A stretch of DNA of 33,889 nt, from NCBI GenBank assembly GCA_964406575.1, contig CAYOSH010000040.1:1-33889 (forward strand), read 5' to 3'. Source of the stretch: WTAW01 sp964406575 (GTDB lineage Bacteria; Acidobacteriota; Aminicenantia; Aminicenantales; Aminicenantaceae). A model generated the notes under the pieces. That model made no database searches, had not been told where the DNA came from, and saw only the letters and a program-made list of their open reading frames with translations. Below are positions 1 to 6,656 of the stretch, piece by piece. A program made the translations under genes and the position numbers. Position 1 is the stretch's first letter, and each line of letters opens with the position of its first letter.

Positions 1-18
1 ATTTATCGTATATATGTA

Positions 19-78
19 AGCATCTCAATTTCCGTGATGCTCTCAAGTCAAATGATAATAGCAGGAGTTCGTCACAGT
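19..78. repeat. Dispersed repeat end, copy 1
   Basis: These 60 bases align without gaps, with 7 mismatches by eye, to the reverse complement of 29264-29323, the right arm of the hairpin element described at 29159-29323. The shared block runs from AGCATC through TTTCCGTGAT and CTCTCAAGTC to GTCACAGT. The opposite arm (ATCACGGAAATAAGGATGCT) is not found in the bases that follow, so this looks like a solo end or a diverged copy. The remaining bases 79-161, up to the phoU-like stop, hold nothing I can name. Confidence 0.7.
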
Positions 79-161
79 GATGGCCGTCATGGCCCGATTC
101 GACATCCCCCAGATCGACTCAAAACACGGACGAATTAGAGACTAAGCTGAATTAACCTGGA

Positions 162-833
162 TCAACTTTCTTTGGGTTCGAAGCCGATCCGGTCAAAGGG
201 ATTAACGACACTCGTTGTGATATTGCGCAGATGCGAGTTGATCCGTTTGAGCCAGCGGAAATAAATCGCGAGAGCAATGGCATCGCCTGGAGAGATATCC
301 TTGTCCTCTTCTTTGATCAGAGCTACCAAAGCCTCATCACAGACAGAATTGATCCACTTGTACTTTTCCAGAAGGTTCATGGCGATCGAGCTGTCACCCA
401 ACTCAAAGCATTTCCTCGTGTTCATGAAATTCTCTTCCACAGCTGCCTCCACTCGCTCCAAATCACCTTCGAACTTCCCCCCATGCAACATTCCAGGGTG
501 GTTCAACGCCAGGTCGATCATATTTTTAGCATAATCGCCGATGCGCTCGATGTCGATGATAATACTCACCAGGACAAGGCCGGAGGGCAGCTTCTCCGCG
601 CCTCGTATGGCCAGATGGTTGAACACATCCCTGCGCACTTCCCGCTCATAGCTGTTGATGATTTTGTCCTTTTCGCGGACATTGATATCCACCTCGCAGT
701 CGCTCCTGAACCGAAGGGACTCTTTGGCTTTTAAAAACATCTCCTGTGTTATATCCAGCATCTCGAAAGATCTCTGGTATGCCCGGTCCATCAAGGTGTC
801 TTTCTTAAAGATGGAAAGCAGTTGTCTAAACAT
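162..833 (-). CDS. PhoU-like phosphate regulator
   Basis: This 223-residue protein fits the usual length of PhoU, a cytoplasmic protein of two three-helix bundles that restrains phosphate uptake or signalling. The first bundle carries the family signature DIERIGDYAKNM at about residues 94-105. The equivalent place in the second bundle reads LKRINSHLRNI (about 193-203), so its metal-binding acidic residues are largely replaced. The gene lies 12 bases downstream of the Na/Pi cotransporter gene on the same strand, so the two are almost certainly one transcript. PhoU domains are commonly fused to, or encoded beside, NptA-type transporters, so a role in gating that transporter is likelier than control of a Pst system; no pst genes or phoR/phoB are in the window. 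The ATG start is clear. The family call is secure, the partner assignment is inference. Confidence 0.85.
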   Translation of the reverse strand: MFRQLLSIFKKDTLMDRAYQRSFEMLDITQEMFLKAKESLRFRSDCEVDINVREKDKIINSYEREVRRDVFNHLAIRGAEKLPSGLVLVSIIIDIERIGDYAKNMIDLALNHPGMLHGGKFEGDLERVEAAVEENFMNTRKCFELGDSSIAMNLLEKYKWINSVCDEALVALIKEEDKDISPGDAIALAIYFRWLKRINSHLRNITTSVVNPFDRIGFEPKES

Positions 834-845
834 TTCAGACTCCTC

Positions 846-1946
846 TTATTTGAATAGATATATGAGCAGTATCGGGATAAAGAAAAAAACAACCACGATG
901 TACAGAATAGGGATAAATTTGTGCCTTGTGGAGTGAACGGAAAACTTTTGGGCGAGTGTTATGGGTACAACTTTCAAGGGCCACCAAAAGAGAATTCCCG
1001 ATATATTGAAAAGCAAATGAGAAAAAGCCACGATGATGGCAGACAGATTCCCCGTGACAAGAGCAGCGAGAATGGCCGTAACGGTTGTTCCGACATTGGC
1101 TCCGAGAGTGTAGGGGAAAATTTGGACGAGGCTCAAAAGGCCTGCTCCAGCCAAAGGGACTGCAAGAGACGTGGTAATTGAACTGCTCTGCACAGTAGCC
1201 GTAAGCAACAATCCCACCAAAAACGCACGCAGGGCTGTTTTGAACAAATAGCGGTCAAACCAAACCTCGGCCTTTTTTACGACAAGAACCTTTAAAGATA
1301 TCACCATTTGCGATAAGGCCAAAAGCAGACAGAGAAGAGCCAGGATCAGTAGAATCCAGGGGTGATCCCCTATCCAATGCCTAAAAACATCCACGACAGG
1401 CAGGGTTATTGTCTTGACGGGGCTGAGAAAGGTCAAGCCTCCTATGTGCTGGAATTCCTCACCCACCAATGTCGCTGCCCGGCCCAAAAAATTGGTAAAA
1501 TACTGCAAAGGGAAAATCACCAGAACTGCCAAAATATTGAAAAAATCGTGAACGATCGCGGCCGCAAAGGCCCTCTGGAATTCTATGTTGCGTCTGATCT
1601 GAGTAAGAGAGGCAAGAAGGTTGGTCACAGAAGTTCCGATATTGGCCCCCATTACAATAGGAATGGCATTGGGAATGGTGAGAGCGCCGCCGGCGACAAG
1701 ACCCACAACGATGGATGTCGTGGATGATGAGGATTGGATGATCGATGTTGCGAGTATACCGATAAAAAGCCCCACGATAGGATTCGTTGTTGTCTCGATA
1801 AGGCTGGATGCGAAGCCTTTGCCGAACAACTTCAAAGAGGCCCCCATCAACTCGAGGCTGAAAAGAAAGAGGTAGAGAAAAAATATGAGTCTGAGAATGT
1901 TAAAAACGGTGGAATGTCGAAGGACGAATTTTCTTTTTTGGTTCAA
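846..1946 (-). CDS. Na+/phosphate cotransporter, NptA/PF02690 family
   Basis: An inner-membrane protein that imports phosphate with sodium. It has the two inverted QSSS repeats that define the family: QSSSSTTS at about residues 71-78 and QSSSITTS at about 253-260, each in a hydrophobic hairpin and followed by MGANIGTSVT and LGANVGTTVT respectively. Roughly eight to nine membrane segments are visible. The length, about 366 residues, is that of the membrane part alone; many relatives carry a C-terminal PhoU domain, which here is a separate gene 12 bases downstream. The frame is open from a TTG at 1964. I prefer the TTG at 1946 because GGAG stands five bases before it and the protein then begins NQKRK, a basic cytoplasmic N-terminus. 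No ATG start is available nearby. Family is certain, the exact start less so. Confidence 0.88.
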   Translation of the reverse strand: MNQKRKFVLRHSTVFNILRLIFFLYLFLFSLELMGASLKLFGKGFASSLIETTTNPIVGLFIGILATSIIQSSSSTTSIVVGLVAGGALTIPNAIPIVMGANIGTSVTNLLASLTQIRRNIEFQRAFAAAIVHDFFNILAVLVIFPLQYFTNFLGRAATLVGEEFQHIGGLTFLSPVKTITLPVVDVFRHWIGDHPWILLILALLCLLLALSQMVISLKVLVVKKAEVWFDRYLFKTALRAFLVGLLLTATVQSSSITTSLAVPLAGAGLLSLVQIFPYTLGANVGTTVTAILAALVTGNLSAIIVAFSHLLFNISGILFWWPLKVVPITLAQKFSVHSTRHKFIPILYIVVVFFFIPILLIYLFK

Positions 1947-2102
1947 AACAGCTCCAAAAAACAACCGATTATCGATGGAGATAGTGTCACATCAAACGGA
2001 TTGAGTCATCTATATAACACACGAAAAATGCCGAGTCAAAGGCAAAATAAAACAAGCCTCAAGACAAAATAAAAAAAAGATTTTTCTTATGTGTTCTTTG
2101 TA

Positions 2103-2131
2103 TTGACCCCGAAATACTGTTGTGGTAAAAA
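2103..2131 (+). promoter_or_regulatory. Possible sigma-70 promoter of the DUF1028 gene
   Basis: TTGACC (2103-2108) is followed, after 17 bases, by TAAAAA (2126-2131), about 30 bases before the start codon. The -35 is good and the -10 is weak. It lies in an AT-rich gap between divergent genes. Confidence 0.35.
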
Positions 2132-2159
2132 TTCATTGGATATCAAAGAGGAGGGAGAT

Positions 2160-3155
2160 ATGAGACGAATAATCATTGGAGTCGTGGTCGTCAGCGTCAT
2201 TGTGTCCGTGTGTATGGGCCAACATAATATCCGTCCAGTCCATACCTATTCCATAGTGGCATACGACAAAGAGACCGGCCAGTTGGGTGTGGCGGTCCAA
2301 TCCCATTGGTTCTCGGTCGGGTCTATCGTACCGTGGGCGGAATCTGGAATCGGCGCGATCGCCACACAATCCTTTGTTGAAGTATCTTACGGCCCTTTGG
2401 GATTGGAGCTTATGAGGGCGGGTAAAAGTCCAGAGGAGGCATTAGCCGCTCTGATTCAGGCCGATAAGAATGAAGACGTCCGTCAGGTGGCCATGGTGGA
2501 TGCCAAAGGAAGAGTGGCGGCTCACACGGGAAAAAACTGCATTCCTGAAGCTGGCCATTTTATAGGGGATGGATTTAGCTGTCAGGCCAATTTAATGCTC
2601 AATAACACTGTCTGGGATGCTATGGCTAAGGCCTTTCAACACACACAGGGAGAATTGGCTGACAAGCTCTTGGCGGCATTGGAAGCCGCCGAAGCAGAGG
2701 GCGGCGACATCAGAGGAAAACAATCTGCTGCACTTATCGTAGTCAAGGGGGAAAGTTCAGGGGTCTGGTGGAAAGACAGGCTCTATGATCTGCGGATCGA
2801 AGACCATCCAACGCCTGTCAAAGAAATAAAAAGGCTCCTCATGCTGAACGAAGCCTACGATCACATGAATATGGGTGATGAGTTCCTCACAGAGAATAAA
2901 GTCGAGGACGCCATGATGGCATACACAAAAGCCATGGAGATGTATCCCGATAATGCAGAGATGATATTCTGGCCGGCAGTCACACTCGCCGCCACAGGGA
3001 ATGTGGAGAAAAGCCTTCCCTTGTTTAAAAAGGTTTTTGCCATGGATACCAATTGGGCGATCCTCCTGCCCAGACTTCCCCACGTCGGTCAGCTACCTCA
3101 GGATGAGGAGCTTATAAAGAAGATTCTTTCTGTGGCCCCAGAGAAGAAGAAATAG
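2160..3155 (+). CDS. Secreted DUF1028 (Ntn-hydrolase-like) protein with TPR tail
   Basis: The frame is open from 2091, but AGGAGGGA at about 2149-2156 selects the ATG at 2160, giving 331 residues with a clean signal peptide (MRRIIIGVVVVSVIVSVCMG). The mature part begins at once with the DUF1028 core: HTYSIVAYD, then TGQLGVAVQSHWFSVGS and AIATQSFVEVSYGPLG. Pfam places DUF1028 in the Ntn-hydrolase clan, and the conserved Thr of the opening strand would be the nucleophile candidate, but no reaction is established for the family. From about residue 235 the sequence changes to a TPR-like helical tail (LNEAYDHMNMGDEFLTENK, AMMAYTKAMEMYPDN, SLPLFKKVFAMD). The protein is probably periplasmic. It stands alone, divergent from the phosphate module. 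The domain call is secure, function unknown. Confidence 0.85.
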   Translation: MRRIIIGVVVVSVIVSVCMGQHNIRPVHTYSIVAYDKETGQLGVAVQSHWFSVGSIVPWAESGIGAIATQSFVEVSYGPLGLELMRAGKSPEEALAALIQADKNEDVRQVAMVDAKGRVAAHTGKNCIPEAGHFIGDGFSCQANLMLNNTVWDAMAKAFQHTQGELADKLLAALEAAEAEGGDIRGKQSAALIVVKGESSGVWWKDRLYDLRIEDHPTPVKEIKRLLMLNEAYDHMNMGDEFLTENKVEDAMMAYTKAMEMYPDNAEMIFWPAVTLAATGNVEKSLPLFKKVFAMDTNWAILLPRLPHVGQLPQDEELIKKILSVAPEKKK

Positions 3156-3245
3156 TTTGAATAATCTAGGTTTGGTGGAGTCAAGTTATTTATCGTTCTT
3201 AAATGTTATCAAAAGTTGTTATGAAAAGCGCGAAAATTGGCTTCA

Positions 3246-3731
3246 TTATCTGGAGAATCTTCCATCATCTCTTGAATCCGGAAGTTTGTTAAGTTTCCCT
3301 TCGAGCCACCCGATTTTACTGACTTCCCTCTGATCGAATTCAGGAACATAAGGTTTAATATCCAGGAGAGGCGTTCCATCAACGATGTCAACATCTTTCA
3401 AAGAGAGCACATTGTCTTTAATCTTTTCCAATTGCACTATAGAAATGCCGATAGGATTAGGCCTGCTGGGTCCGCGGATAGCAAAAATCCCATGTTCCTT
3501 ATCATCCAAAAATGGTTCTGCCAATAACCGGGAGGCTTTTGACAGATGGAAGTGATAAATGAGGATAATATGAGAGAAGCCTTCTAAATCCTTTAATCCC
3601 GCCGTATACTCGGGTAAAAGTTCAACAGTTCCTTTGGCTCCACAAGATCCAGAAGCCTGTATAGGTGTCCCTTCAGGCTTCTTGAAAGGCGTCCGAACAA
3701 TGCCAATTGGTTCATAGATAATCTCTTGCAT
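3246..3731 (-). CDS. trmO: TrmO-type tRNA m6t6A37 methyltransferase (TsaA family)
   Basis: The 161 residues match the single TsaA/TrmO beta-barrel domain, which transfers a methyl group from S-adenosylmethionine to t6A at position 37 of threonine tRNA. Signatures seen: YEPIGIVRTPF at the N-terminus, LEGFSHIILIYHFH (about 49-62), RGPSRPNPIGIS (about 86-97) and DGTPLLDIKPYVPEFD (about 118-133). The C-terminal domain of E. coli TrmO is absent, as in many short bacterial and archaeal members. The ATG at 3731 is preceded by GGGGAG at a suitable distance. It is a single gene between the DUF1028 gene and the MITE-like element, with no operon partner. Some short members have been linked to other substrates, so the exact target is by homology. 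Confidence 0.85.
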   Translation of the reverse strand: MQEIIYEPIGIVRTPFKKPEGTPIQASGSCGAKGTVELLPEYTAGLKDLEGFSHIILIYHFHLSKASRLLAEPFLDDKEHGIFAIRGPSRPNPIGISIVQLEKIKDNVLSLKDVDIVDGTPLLDIKPYVPEFDQREVSKIGWLEGKLNKLPDSRDDGRFSR

Positions 3732-3758
3732 TTCAAATCTCCCCTGGCTTTATCTATC

Positions 3759-4018
3759 TAACCTGGATTATTCACGAGTCGAGGTTGCCGTAGAGGCAAG
3801 GCGCAAAGGATGCAGCTGTAGATAATCTACTGCAAATCCTTTGCAACGAAGCATATACGGTGAGATCGGCTCGCCTGAAAGGTAAAAAATGTCGATTAAG
3901 CATAGAAAGTACATTGAAAATGGAAATGTCAGGGTGATTTACTGGAAGAATAGTGTAAATGGTTGATATTACTTTTGTTGAACAAATTATCGACATTTTT
4001 TATGAATAGTTCAGGCTA
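3759..4018. mobile_element. MITE-like palindromic element, about 260 bp
   Basis: The ends are imperfect inverted repeats: TAACCTGGATTATTCA (3759-3774) against the complement of TGAATAGTTCAGGCTA (4003-4018), 13 of 16 matching. Just inside lies a second pair, 14 of 14: TAAAAAATGTCGAT (3883-3896) with ATCGACATTTTTTA (3989-4002). The left half is itself a long imperfect palindrome, 3771-3879, whose centre holds GCAAAGGAT and ATCCTTTGC around GTAGAT-A-ATCTAC. No open frame crosses it. Terminal inverted repeats with no gene are what a MITE or a deleted insertion sequence looks like. I cannot name the parent transposase. Confidence 0.6.
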
Positions 4019-4019
4019 A

Positions 4020-4047
4020 TTGACATATTTAACGATAGCCTTATATC
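4020..4047 (+). promoter_or_regulatory. Candidate promoter abutting the MITE-like element
   Basis: A perfect TTGACA (4020-4025) is followed after 16 bases by TATATC (4042-4047). It begins two bases outside the right end of the repeat element and points toward the sigma factor gene, with a leader of about 250 bases. The gap 4048-4310 contains no gene I can support. Confidence 0.35.
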
Positions 4048-4272
4048 ACTTCGAATATCCTTGTGGGTATGAGGAATCAAGATTCCAGAATAACTCTCTC
4101 ACCCGCCTTTTTCCCCCTGATGGGCAAAAGCCAGGCAGAAAGAGGTTTATCCAATTGTAAAGACATCGAAGCCACATCAACAGAAACCCGACTCCATTGA
4201 ATTATACCAAGGAAAGTCACAATCACAATAAAAAATCTAAAAAAATGAAACGAAATGGAACACAAATTAGTT

Positions 4273-4278
4273 TATAAT
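4273..4278 (+). promoter_or_regulatory. -10 box upstream of the sigma factor gene
   Basis: A perfect TATAAT lies 32 bases before the ATG at 4311, in a strongly AT-rich stretch. The matching -35 position (about 4250-4255, ACGAAA) is poor, so this would be a weak or activator-dependent promoter. Confidence 0.35.
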
Positions 4279-4310
4279 ATGTTAATATTCTTATATATGG
4301 AAGATAAGAT

Positions 4311-5930
4311 ATGGGCTCAGAAAATAACTACGGATTTGATGAATATTCTCATCTTCTTTTTTCTGAAACGGAACACGAGGATTTCTTATCCGAAAAATTG
4401 AGCGCCAGAGTTGAGGCAGGTTTATCGCCTGTCGAAAATCAAGGCAAAGGCCTTCCCGGTCGGGACCAGGACGCCCTAAATTCCATCCCTATCCAGAGCT
4501 CAGAGGACGGGAATTCAGAGAACACAGAAATGGTGTTTACCCAAGAATCCGCATCCACATCAGATGTTGTCAAGCTCTACCTGAGGGAGATGGGGAATAT
4601 TAAACTTCTTAAAAAAGAAGAGGAGATCGCTCTAGCCAAGGACTTCGAAAGAGGAAATAGAGTCATTCTGAATGCCCTCTATAAAACGTCTTTTATCTAC
4701 AAAAAAATTTGCGATCTCGAAGCACAGATCAGGGAAAATCCAGAAATCATCCGGGGTGTATTTGATTATGACGAGGAAGGGGATAGGGCGAAAGAGCTGG
4801 AAAAGAGGAAACAACAGATCCTGTCGAAGATGCGCCAAATCAAAAAACTGGGAGAACAGCTGGAAAGCATTCCGCAAACAAAAAAGCACTCCATTGCCAG
4901 AGCCCGACACGTCATCCAGATGAGACGGCTTATCGAAAATCTTAACATCCGCCCCTTACGCATGGACAGTATCATCGACGAGATCTATGACCGATTGAAG
5001 GTGGCTCAAAGTGCATTGAGGTGTCTCAAATCAAAGGATCTCCGGATCAAAACCATAAAAAAAGCAAATCATAAAGTTAACGAGAACGAGCGCACTGCAC
5101 AAATCAAGAGGGGCATCCAAAGGTTCCGGAAAGAGACGGGTCTTTCACCAGATCTCTTGGAAAAACGAGTTCAAGAGATCGAAAAAGGAATTCAATTCAG
5201 AGATCGGGCAAAACAAAAAATGGTTTCTGCGAACTTGAGGCTTGTCGTTTCCATCGCCAAAAAATACCAAAACAGAGGAATGCCATTTCTCGATCTGATT
5301 CAAGAGGGCAACATAGGGCTGATGAGAGCTGTGGAAAAATATGATTATCGTCGGGGACACAAATTTTCGACCTATGCGACCTGGTGGATTAGGCAGGCGG
5401 TCACTCGGGCTATCGCCGACCAATCCCGAACCATCAGAATTCCTGTGCATTTGACCGAGACCATCCAAAAACTCACAAAGATCACTCGCGCTATCGTCCA
5501 TGAAAAAGGCAGAGAGCCAACTCCCGAAGAGTTGTCTCAAAAACTGGGGCTGTCTCCGAATAAAATCAAAGAAATCATCACCATTTCACAGGATCCTGTT
5601 TCCATCGATTTCCCTTCAGGCCAGAAAGGAGATAATCCTCTCGTCCACTTCATCCAGGATAAAGGCATTCCTTCGCCTCCAGACACTGTTATCCACTCCA
5701 GCCTTAGAGAACAGATCGGGATTGCCCTCAACGATCTGTCCGAGAGAGAATCCAAGATCCTGAAGATGAGATTTGGACTCGGCGATGGAGATGAATTCAC
5801 GCTCGAAGAAGTCGGACAAGAATTTAATGTGACCCGTGAAAGGATCCGACAAATCGAATCCAAAGCATTGAAGAAACTCCAGAACAAACACTCTGGTCAA
5901 AAGCTCAGATCATTCACTTCCTGCTTCTAA
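4311..5930 (+). CDS. rpoD: RNA polymerase sigma-70 factor, RpoD type
   Basis: A 539-residue sigma factor that directs RNA polymerase to -10/-35 promoters. Region 1.2 starts at TSDVVKLYLREMG (about 83-95). A long non-conserved helical region covers about 120-300. Region 2 is textbook: ANLRLVVSIAKKYQNRG, FLDLIQEGNIGLMRAVEKYD, and FSTYATWWIRQAVTRAI (about 307-368). Region 3 follows to about 460. Region 4 has LSERESKILKMRFGL and a helix-turn-helix EEVGQEFNVTRERIRQIESKAL (about 476-520). The first 80 residues are acidic but do not resemble region 1.1. Size and the non-conserved region favour the primary sigma factor, though a group 2 paralogue cannot be excluded. SD is weak (GGAAG). It stands alone, with no dnaG or rpsU beside it. 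Confidence 0.88.
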   Translation: MGSENNYGFDEYSHLLFSETEHEDFLSEKLSARVEAGLSPVENQGKGLPGRDQDALNSIPIQSSEDGNSENTEMVFTQESASTSDVVKLYLREMGNIKLLKKEEEIALAKDFERGNRVILNALYKTSFIYKKICDLEAQIRENPEIIRGVFDYDEEGDRAKELEKRKQQILSKMRQIKKLGEQLESIPQTKKHSIARARHVIQMRRLIENLNIRPLRMDSIIDEIYDRLKVAQSALRCLKSKDLRIKTIKKANHKVNENERTAQIKRGIQRFRKETGLSPDLLEKRVQEIEKGIQFRDRAKQKMVSANLRLVVSIAKKYQNRGMPFLDLIQEGNIGLMRAVEKYDYRRGHKFSTYATWWIRQAVTRAIADQSRTIRIPVHLTETIQKLTKITRAIVHEKGREPTPEELSQKLGLSPNKIKEIITISQDPVSIDFPSGQKGDNPLVHFIQDKGIPSPPDTVIHSSLREQIGIALNDLSERESKILKMRFGLGDGDEFTLEEVGQEFNVTRERIRQIESKALKKLQNKHSGQKLRSFTSCF

Positions 5931-5988
5931 AAATTATACTGAATTTCCACAAGGGTTATTTGTGCAAGAGAGAAATCACCTTCGGTAA

Positions 5989-6129
5989 GAAGCTATAAAA
6001 ACAATCAAAGCCCCAACATTGATCGTCCATGGCTACAAGGACAAGACTGTCCCCCTGGAACAGAGCATGCTGTTGATATTTCAAGATACGAATTTATGGT
6101 CAATGCTGTCGATATGGGTAACAGTCTAA
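5989..6129 (+). pseudogene. Relic of an alpha/beta hydrolase C-terminal part
   Basis: Between two stops the + frame reads EAIKTIKAPTLIVHGYKDKT followed by VPLEQSMLL. This is the strand and acid-residue segment typical of alpha/beta hydrolases (PTLIVHG-x-x-D-x-x-VP). Upstream the frame is closed by a TAA at 5986 and there is no start codon or RBS; downstream the similarity fades into a stop at 6127. The oxyanion and nucleophile-elbow parts are absent from 5931-5988. It is best explained as a leftover fragment between the sigma factor gene and the convergent small membrane protein gene. Confidence 0.5.
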
Positions 6130-6132
6130 AAG

Positions 6133-6540
6133 CTAACCCAGGATGAATCGGCCGAGACCCACAAGGCCAAGAAGGAGTCCGAGAGCGAGCGCATATTTGA
6201 AGGGGAGGATGAAACCATGGTATGTTCTGTAGGTCCATTTCTCCTTGTAGTAATCCTCGCCGAGCTGCTTTCTGTATCTCTCTTTGATCTCTTCCACGAC
6301 CCTCTGTGTGGCGCTCATTTGCATTTTCTCCTCTTGAACGGACTGTTTGATCGCAGCAGCTTCTCCAGGTGTGAGAGTTCTCTCAAAGATATGCGTTGTG
6401 GTGAAAAATCGAAACTCCCCTTCCTCCTGAAAGAACGACAGGATGAGAGGTATCCCTATCCCGATCAGGACGAGCAGCAAACCTGTCCGCCTTCTCTCTG
6501 TCATAATCCTTTTCTTAAACCGAAGATCTTTCTCTACCAT
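6133..6540 (-). CDS. Small two-TM membrane protein, unknown function
   Basis: I do not recognise this family. The frame is open from 6591, but the ATG at 6540 has AGGAGAG at the right distance, giving 135 residues. Visible features are a basic N-terminus, a first membrane segment (RTGLLLVLIGIGIPLILSFF), a charged middle of about 65 residues with a likely amphipathic helix (KQSVQEEKMQMSATQRVVEE), and a second membrane segment close to the C-terminus (LPFKYALALGLLLGLVGLG). Both ends are predicted in the cytoplasm, with the middle outside. It follows the M14 peptidase gene on the same strand by about 115 bases, so cotranscription is possible. Membrane topology is well supported, role is unknown. 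Confidence 0.7.
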   Translation of the reverse strand: MVEKDLRFKKRIMTERRRTGLLLVLIGIGIPLILSFFQEEGEFRFFTTTHIFERTLTPGEAAAIKQSVQEEKMQMSATQRVVEEIKERYRKQLGEDYYKEKWTYRTYHGFILPFKYALALGLLLGLVGLGRFILG

Positions 6541-6656
6541 ATGATCTCTCCTGAATACACTCAGAATAATGGGGGTATCCCCAGATATCACTTATTTTGT
6601 CGGAATAATCAAGGAAAATCATCAAAAGAATCTCAAGTCGTTCCAAAAGTCGCATG

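Noticed and set aside
4077..4265. 62-codon minus frame with a hydrophobic start upstream of rpoD
   Set aside because: No SD, no recognisable motif, and it covers the likely promoter region of the sigma factor gene.
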